From contig JARKQG010000008.1 of the NCBI GenBank assembly GCA_029974035.1, forward strand, positions 1 to 29,216: 29,216 nt of DNA. Reading direction: 5' to 3'. The notes under the pieces are model-generated. The model made no database searches, was not told the DNA's origin, and saw nothing but the letters and a program-made list of their open reading frames with translations. The stretch comes from Eubacteriales bacterium. GTDB taxonomy: Bacteria > Bacillota_A > Clostridia > Christensenellales > Aristaeellaceae. How positions within the stretch are numbered: the first letter of the stretch is position 1; the number at the start of each line of letters is the position of its first letter. Below are positions 25,320 to 29,216 of the stretch, piece by piece. The translations under genes were made by a program, and so were the position numbers.

Positions 25320-25882
25320 AAAAGCTCAATCAGGAGATGGCGAAGTTCTTCCGGGAACTGTACGCGGGCGAGGAAAAGGTGCTGGTGTTTGGCGAGGGTG
25401 CGAAAAACGCCCGGCTGATGCTGGTGGGGGAAGCCCCCGGCGCGCAGGAGGCGCTGATCGGGCGCCCCTTCGTGGGCAAGGCGGGCAAAAATCTGGACGA
25501 GTTTCTGGCGCTGTCCGGCTTTAAGCGGGAGGAAATGTACATCACCAACGTCGTGAAGTTCCGGCCGACGAAGGTGTCCGCCGCGGGGCGCACCGTCAAC
25601 CGCCCCCCCACCCGCGAGGAGGTGCAGCTTTTTCTGCCCTGGCTCAAAAAGGAGATCGCGGCGGTCCGGCCCGAATGCGTCGTCACGCTGGGCAACACCG
25701 CGCTTGTGGCGCTCTGCGGTAAGGCGACGATCGGACAGGTGCATGGCCGGTTTCTCGAGGCCGAAGGCCGCGCCGTCTATCCAATCTACCATCCCGCCTC
25801 GCTGATCTACAACCGGTCACTGGCGGAAACCTATCGGGAGGACCTTCTGCGCCTGGCGCAGTGGCGCGAGGGCGCGCGATGA
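25316..25882 (+). CDS. Second uracil-DNA glycosylase superfamily protein, without cluster cysteines
   Basis: This 188-residue protein has the same fold marks as its neighbour: LMLVGEAPGAQEALIGRPFVGKAGKNLDEFL, TNVVKFRPTK, VVTLGNTALVALCG and YPIYHPASLIYNRSL. The N-terminal CxxC is absent and the Cys of VKCRPP is Phe (VKFRPT), so it should not bind a 4Fe-4S cluster. It may be a glycosylase with another specificity or a diverged copy; family 5/6-type assignments cannot be separated by eye. The start overlaps the upstream stop (ATGA) and the end overlaps the downstream gene (ATGA), so three proteins are coupled. The pair probably arose by an old duplication. Confidence 0.85.
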   Translation: MKKLNQEMAKFFRELYAGEEKVLVFGEGAKNARLMLVGEAPGAQEALIGRPFVGKAGKNLDEFLALSGFKREEMYITNVVKFRPTKVSAAGRTVNRPPTREEVQLFLPWLKKEIAAVRPECVVTLGNTALVALCGKATIGQVHGRFLEAEGRAVYPIYHPASLIYNRSLAETYREDLLRLAQWREGAR

Positions 25883-26706
25883 TCCCGGTGGCGCGTGAAA
25901 GCGCCGGGGGACATCCGCTTGCGCGAAACGGCCCCTGCGCGCGTCTGGTCGCCCTCCGCGAGGGGCGGCCTGTTTTTTCGATGACGGTGGGCGTGGACCG
26001 GCGGTACGTCCGGCTGACGGGCGACGCGCGTGGCTGGTTTGACGCGGTCGAGGGCGCGTTTGATCCCGAGGCGGCGCGCCGGGTGGCGGCGGAAGCCGCG
26101 GCCTTTCTCCGGGCGCTGGGGGCGGAGCGGGTCTCCGGGCCCGCGGAGCCGGGGCTGAAGGTGGAGGGGGCGGGGGCCAGGCCCCACGTCGGCCGTCTGC
26201 TGGCGGAGAGCGGCTTCCGGGTGACGGGCGAATGCCTGGCCTTTCGCATCCCGCCGGCGGAGCGCCCGGAAGTGGCCCGGGCGGCGGCCCGCGCGCGGCG
26301 CGTCCACGGCGTATCGGTACGGCGGGTGGGCTTTACAAAGGCCGGCTGCCGCGCGCTTTTCGCGCTGTACGAACCCGCGCGCCTGCCCTTTGACGAGTTT
26401 GCGGAGGCGCTGAGCCGCCTGCGCCCGTGGACGGCCTGCGTCGCGTCCGTTCGGGGCGCGGACGCGGGGTTTGCGCTGGTGCGCCAAGAGGGTGGCGCGG
26501 CCCGGGTGGAAACGGTCATGGTCGCGCCGCCCTTTCGCCGCGGTCCGGCGCTTTTGTGCCTCGAGGACGCGCTGATGTCGCGCCTGGGTCCGCAGGTGGT
26601 CACGGGCGCCATTGCGCGGGACAACACCCCTTCGCTGGCGGTGGCGCGGGCGCTGGGCGGGGAGCCCTGCGCATTGTGGCGGGAATATACCCTTTATTTA
26701 ATCTAG
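25879..26706 (+). CDS. GNAT-fold acetyltransferase-like protein
   Basis: This 275-residue Arg/Ala-rich protein has a C-terminal half that looks like a GNAT domain: ETVMVAPPFRRGPALLCLEDALMSRLG (acetyl-CoA loop region, RRGPAL instead of the usual RGxGxG/A) and AIARDNTPSLAVARALGGEPCALWREYTLYL (the NxxSLxVARxLG helix). The N-terminal half (about 1-130) may be a second, degenerate GNAT domain, since KVEGAGARPHVGRLLAESGFRV also resembles that helix and strand. The substrate is unknown. The ATGA overlap with the glycosylase gene sets the start. Its codons are extremely GC-rich. Confidence 0.7.
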   Translation: MIPVARESAGGHPLARNGPCARLVALREGRPVFSMTVGVDRRYVRLTGDARGWFDAVEGAFDPEAARRVAAEAAAFLRALGAERVSGPAEPGLKVEGAGARPHVGRLLAESGFRVTGECLAFRIPPAERPEVARAAARARRVHGVSVRRVGFTKAGCRALFALYEPARLPFDEFAEALSRLRPWTACVASVRGADAGFALVRQEGGAARVETVMVAPPFRRGPALLCLEDALMSRLGPQVVTGAIARDNTPSLAVARALGGEPCALWREYTLYLI

Positions 26707-26722
26707 AATTTACGCCATATTG

Positions 26723-26753
26723 GCCGCGGGGGGGTTCCCTTGCGGCGCTTTTT
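26723..26753 (+). terminator. Probable terminator after the GNAT-fold gene
   Basis: GCCGC (26723-26727) and GCGGC (26742-26746) close a hairpin in which GGG and CCC can extend the stem, followed by GCTTTTT. A TATGAT at 26757-26762 just after it may be a -10 for the next gene, but no -35 of quality is seen. Confidence 0.65.
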
Positions 26754-26797
26754 GTGTATGATAGTACTTGCGTTTGCTGCGGCAAACCCCGACTCTG

Positions 26798-26842
26798 TCA
26801 AGATGACGGCCTTCGCCTCATACATTGGCACAGTCAGCTTGA
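26798..26842 (+). promoter_or_regulatory. Long hairpin in the 5' leader of the zinc-ribbon gene
   Basis: TCAAGATGAC (26798-26807) and GTCAGCTTGA (26833-26842) pair at 9 of 10 positions, with GGC-CTTC-GCC inside the loop. A second hairpin GTTTGC-TGCG-GCAAAC lies just upstream (26772-26787). The GGGAGGA ribosome site starts 4 bases after the long stem, so folding could limit translation. Confidence 0.45.
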
Positions 26843-26858
26843 TATGGGAGGATTATCT

Positions 26859-27323
26859 ATGGCTTTGGTGAAATGCCCGCGCTGCGAACTGAACTACATC
26901 CTCGACGGAGGGGATCTGTGCACGGTGTGTCGCAAAGAGGTGCACGGCGGCAGCGAGCAGGACGATATTGCCGAACTCTGCTCCGAATGCGGAGAAAATC
27001 CCGTGGTGCCCGGCGGCGAGCTGTGCCTTTCCTGTCTGAAGGAAATGGCGCGCAGGCTGTCGCCCTCTGCCACCGAGGACGATCTGGTGCCCGATGAGGC
27101 CGCGCTGGAGATCGACAGCGTCAGCACCATGGACGAGATCGTCATCGATATCGACGACGACGACGAAATGCCCGCCGACGCCTTTGCCGGCGACGAAGAG
27201 GACGAAGACGCGGAGGATGAAGAGGAAGACGAGTTCGCCGCCGGGGATCCGATCGAAGAGGGGGATCTTTCGCTGGACGAACTGGCCGACGATGAGGACG
27301 ATGACGATTTACGCGATCGCTGA
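26859..27323 (+). CDS. Tandem zinc-ribbon protein with a highly acidic C-terminal tail
   Basis: This 154-residue protein carries two zinc ribbons of identical spacing (CxxC-11-CxxC): Cys6/9/21/24 and Cys41/44/56/59, each with a GG(D/E)LC turn, as if duplicated. Residues about 85-154 are dominated by Asp and Glu, with runs such as DIDDDDE and EDEDAEDEEEDE, giving a strongly negative, probably disordered tail. I do not recognise the family. The tail could bind basic proteins, metal or imitate nucleic acid, but this is speculation. GGGAGGA precedes ATG 26859. Its last 23 bases overlap the metallophosphoesterase gene in another frame, so both are made from one mRNA. Confidence 0.8.
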   Translation: MALVKCPRCELNYILDGGDLCTVCRKEVHGGSEQDDIAELCSECGENPVVPGGELCLSCLKEMARRLSPSATEDDLVPDEAALEIDSVSTMDEIVIDIDDDDEMPADAFAGDEEDEDAEDEEEDEFAAGDPIEEGDLSLDELADDEDDDDLRDR

Positions 27324-27993
27324 CCTGCACCTGTCGAGCGGCGACAAGCCCATGGATGTATTTGGCCCGCATTGGTCGGGCCATTTTGCGCGCATCCGGG
27401 AGGACTGGCTTGCGCGGGTGAAGCCGGAGGATGTGGTGCTGCTGCCCGGCGATTTGAGTTGGGCGATGTTTCTCCCGGACGCGCTGCCCCACATCCGCGC
27501 GCTGGCCGATCTCCCGGGGCGGAAGATCCTGCTCAAGGGCAACCACGATTACTGGTGGAGCGGCATCGGCCGGCTCCGCGCAAGCCTTCCGGAGGACATG
27601 TACGCGGTGCAGAACGACAGCGTATGGCTGGACGGCGTGCTGTTTGCGGGTTCCCGGGGGTGGCTGCTGCCCGGTGAGGGCACGCGCCCCGACGATGAGC
27701 GCATCTATGAACGCGAACTGCAAAGGCTGGCGCTTTCCCTGGGCGATGCCCGAAAGAAGTCGGAGTCCGCGCCGCTCATTGGCATGGCCCATTACCCGCC
27801 CCTCAGCCCCGGGCGGACGGACGCTCAGCCCGCGCGCCTCTTTGCGGCCCACGGCGCGAAGCACGTGGTCTACGGCCATCTCCACGGCCCCGCGCTGGCC
27901 TACGCCTTCCGCGGCGAGGCGGACGGCGTGACCTATCACCAGGTTTCCTGCGACGGATTGGGCTTCCGGCTGCATGTCGTCGACGAAATGTAA
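27301..27993 (+). CDS. Metallophosphoesterase (calcineurin-like)
   Basis: This 230-residue enzyme has a complete set of two-metal phosphoesterase motifs: Asp8-x-His10 (IADLHLS), GDLSW (Asp51), GNHDYWW (Asn81, His82), the later His in GMAHYPPLSP, and GHLHG. These coordinate two divalent metals and cleave phosphate esters. The WSGxxRLR and AHYPP features resemble the YmdB/YkuE-like predicted phosphohydrolases common in Firmicutes; the substrate is unknown. ATG 27301 lies inside the acidic tail of the upstream gene, with GAGG 3-6 bases before it. A terminator follows. Confidence 0.9.
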   Translation: MTIYAIADLHLSSGDKPMDVFGPHWSGHFARIREDWLARVKPEDVVLLPGDLSWAMFLPDALPHIRALADLPGRKILLKGNHDYWWSGIGRLRASLPEDMYAVQNDSVWLDGVLFAGSRGWLLPGEGTRPDDERIYERELQRLALSLGDARKKSESAPLIGMAHYPPLSPGRTDAQPARLFAAHGAKHVVYGHLHGPALAYAFRGEADGVTYHQVSCDGLGFRLHVVDEM

Positions 27994-28020
27994 AAAATAA
28001 GTTAATTATCATGCAAACCG

Positions 28021-28051
28021 GCCGCCGTGCCTTCTGGCGCGGCGGCTTTTT
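28021..28051 (+). terminator. Terminator of the zinc-ribbon/phosphoesterase operon
   Basis: GCCGCCG (28021-28027) and CGGCGGC (28040-28046) with inner GCC-TTCT-GGC make a 10-bp stem with one mismatch, followed by TTTTT. Confidence 0.9.
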
Positions 28052-28060
28052 GCGCGCATT

Positions 28061-28076
28061 GCACAACATGTTGTGC
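28061..28076. promoter_or_regulatory. Perfect 16-bp palindrome upstream of mraZ
   Basis: GCACAACATGTTGTGC is identical on both strands and lies about 100 bp before the mraZ -10. It looks like a transcription factor site; no known operator consensus is matched with confidence. It has no T-run and follows directly after a terminator. Confidence 0.55.
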
Positions 28077-28140
28077 GGGATCTTGAAACACAATACAAAT
28101 TAGGCGGCGGCGCCGGGGTGGAGGAACTTGCGTGAAAATC

Positions 28141-28184
28141 GTGGCAAATAGTGGCGTAGCGTGTCAAACTGTGGTATAATGTGG
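28141..28184 (+). promoter_or_regulatory. Five 10-bp-phased GTGG-type repeats, probable MraZ boxes
   Basis: GTGGC (28141), GTGGC (28151), GTGTC (28161), GTGGT (28171) and GTGGT (28181) recur at exactly 10-bp intervals. MraZ is known to bind direct TGGGN-type repeats with 5-nt spacers in front of its own operon, so autorepression is likely. The fourth repeat contains the extended part of the -10, so binding would block RNA polymerase. Confidence 0.8.
28172..28180 (+). promoter_or_regulatory. Promoter of the mraZ-ftsL operon
   Basis: TGGTATAAT is a perfect -10 with extended TGn. The -35 region is occupied by the MraZ-type repeats and has no TTGACA-like box. Confidence 0.78.
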
Positions 28185-28216
28185 TCAAAAATAGCGGAAA
28201 AGAGGGGGGTGACGGC

Positions 28217-28675
28217 ATGGGCAGCGCATTTGCGGGCAACGCTTCGCATACGATTGACCCCAAGGGCCGCGTCACCATCCCCGCCGCGTACCGCGAGGCC
28301 CTGGGCGAGGACTTTACCATCGGCCTCAACAACCAGCTTTCCGCCATCGCGCTGTACCCCGCCTGGCGCTGGCAGGAAATTGAGCGGGATCTGGCGCGCA
28401 TTCCGCCCACCGACGTGACCGCCATGCGTTACGTGCGACTGATCAACGGCAACTCCTTCCCGGGGTGCGAGCTGGATGGACAGGGCCGCGTGCTCCTGCC
28501 CGCCATGCTGCGCACCAAGACGGGCATGGACAAGCAGATCCGCTTCGTGGGCATTGGCTCCTGCCTGGAAGTCTGGGACGAGGACAAATATCTGGCCGAA
28601 ACCGAGAGCGCCGAGGCCGACAGCGAAAAGCTGCTTGAATACGTCAACGCGCAGTACTATCAGCCGAGGACATGA
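28217..28675 (+). CDS. mraZ: Transcriptional regulator MraZ
   Basis: This 152-residue AbrB-like double-domain regulator begins the division and cell-wall gene cluster. The two SpoVT/AbrB-type halves are visible: HTIDPKGRVTIPAAYREALGEDFTIG (about 11-36) and CELDGQGRVLLPAMLRTKTGMDKQIRFVGIG (about 80-110), each with the (D/E)xxGRVxxPxxxR motif. It is slightly longer than the usual 143 residues, with an acidic C-terminal extension. It forms ring-shaped multimers that bind phased direct repeats, such as those at 28141-28184. ATG 28217 has GAGGGGGG upstream; the open frame back to 28181 lies over the promoter and is rejected. Confidence 0.95.
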   Translation: MGSAFAGNASHTIDPKGRVTIPAAYREALGEDFTIGLNNQLSAIALYPAWRWQEIERDLARIPPTDVTAMRYVRLINGNSFPGCELDGQGRVLLPAMLRTKTGMDKQIRFVGIGSCLEVWDEDKYLAETESAEADSEKLLEYVNAQYYQPRT

Positions 28676-28718
28676 CGACGGGAACGGTTGTTCTAAACGG
28701 AAAGGGAAGGGAATAGAG

Positions 28719-29216
28719 TTGAATCGTATGCCAATGAGCGCCCCGAGCACCGGATACGGGATTGCCGCGGAGGATTGGTGGAGCGATTTTGACCGGGGCA
28801 GTCCGTCCCAAAGGGCGCGGGCCGGAAGCGCCCCGCGCGTTTTTGACAATCCCGGCTACACCCGCACCCGGGAACGCGCACCCCGCGCGCACCGCCGCAG
28901 CCGCGCGGAGCGGCCGGCCGTCACCCGCTGGATGATGTACCTGACCGTCGCGGTGCTCGTCATGGGCCTGATCCTGCAGGTGGGGCGGCTGGCGCAGATC
29001 GCCTCGTCCTCCAAGCGCATTTCCAGCCTGACGGCGGAGATCAAGGACTTGCGCGGCGAAAAGGAAAACCTGGAGGTCCGGCTGTCGATGCAGCAGAACC
29101 TGGACCGCATCCGGGACACCGCCATCAACAAATGCGAAATGACCTACCCCTCGGAAGATCAGATCCGCGTGGTCTCGCTGATGGGGTCCGGTTCCGAGCC
29201 ACTGACGCAGACCGCC
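28719..29216 (+). CDS. ftsL: FtsL-like cell division protein, cut by the window end
   Basis: All 166 visible codons are open. A long Arg/Pro-rich cytoplasmic N-terminus (about 1-70) precedes one membrane segment (about 71-89, WMMYLTVAVLVMGLILQVG). A heptad-like coiled coil then begins near 95 (SKRISSLTAEIKDLRGEKENLEVRL). This is the FtsL/DivIC bitopic layout, and the place after mraZ supports FtsL, which links FtsQ/DivIB and FtsB/DivIC to septal synthesis. The sequence itself is too divergent to name with certainty. The start is TTG 28719, 7 bases after GGGAAGGG; ATG 28728 or 28734 are alternatives. rsmH, usually between mraZ and ftsL, is absent. Confidence 0.75.
   Translation, partial: MNRMPMSAPSTGYGIAAEDWWSDFDRGSPSQRARAGSAPRVFDNPGYTRTRERAPRAHRRSRAERPAVTRWMMYLTVAVLVMGLILQVGRLAQIASSSKRISSLTAEIKDLRGEKENLEVRLSMQQNLDRIRDTAINKCEMTYPSEDQIRVVSLMGSGSEPLTQTA

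Overview
The window looks like the chromosome of a GC-rich anaerobic Firmicute (class Clostridia, possibly a Christensenellales- or Oscillospirales-type lineage; the rank below phylum is a guess). The basis is gene content and order: DUF3793 next to a flavodoxin, DUF2232-rplI-dnaB, mraZ followed by an ftsL-like gene, an EncFtn/encapsulin pair, frequent TTG and GTG starts behind strong GGAGG-type Shine-Dalgarno sites, and consensus sigma-A promoters. I see no insertion sequence, phage gene, CRISPR array, tRNA or rRNA.

Layout. (1) 1-394, minus strand: 5' part of an EF-G paralogue, divergent from (2) 600-3627: a promoter, a roughly 200-nt structured leader ending in a perfect terminator hairpin, and a three-gene ABC importer (binding protein, permease, ATPase). 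(3) 3822-6397: an iron-type block. A consensus promoter overlaps a perfect 16-bp DtxR-family-like palindrome, then comes a leader of five successive hairpins, DUF3793 and flavodoxin. After a terminator and a second probable promoter come an encapsulated ferritin-like protein (EncFtn) and its encapsulin shell. A GNAT acetyltransferase follows the encapsulin terminator.

(4) 7012-18285: a nine-gene branched-chain amino acid operon, ilvB-ilvN-ilvC-ilvD-leuA-cimA-leuC-leuD-leuB. It has its own promoter, an unlisted 37-residue Ile/Leu/Val-rich leader peptide and a classic attenuator with mutually exclusive hairpins. A second small ORF overlaps the ilvB start. With citramalate synthase present and no threonine deaminase in the operon, isoleucine is probably made from pyruvate. 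The final transaminase (ilvE) is not here.

(5) 18287-21197: DUF2232 membrane protein, rplI and dnaB, the usual Firmicutes order but without gdpP. (6) 21241-24667: an SH3/peptidoglycan-binding/NlpC-P60 cell-wall hydrolase, a Cof-type HAD phosphatase, a TrmL-like tRNA methyltransferase and a small membrane protein. (7) 24722-26706: two adjacent uracil-DNA glycosylase family genes, one with and one without iron-sulfur cysteines, and a GNAT-fold protein. (8) 26798-27993: a tandem zinc-ribbon protein with a very acidic tail overlapping a metallophosphoesterase. (9) 28061-29216: the start of the division/cell-wall cluster, with five 10-bp-phased GTGG-type repeats (probable MraZ boxes) over the mraZ promoter, mraZ, and an ftsL-like gene cut by the window end. 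rsmH, normally between them, is missing.

The most interesting items are the RNA-level controls: the ilv leader-peptide attenuator, the orphan leader of the ABC importer, and the hairpin array downstream of the metal-type operator. The encapsulin iron-storage block is the other main item.
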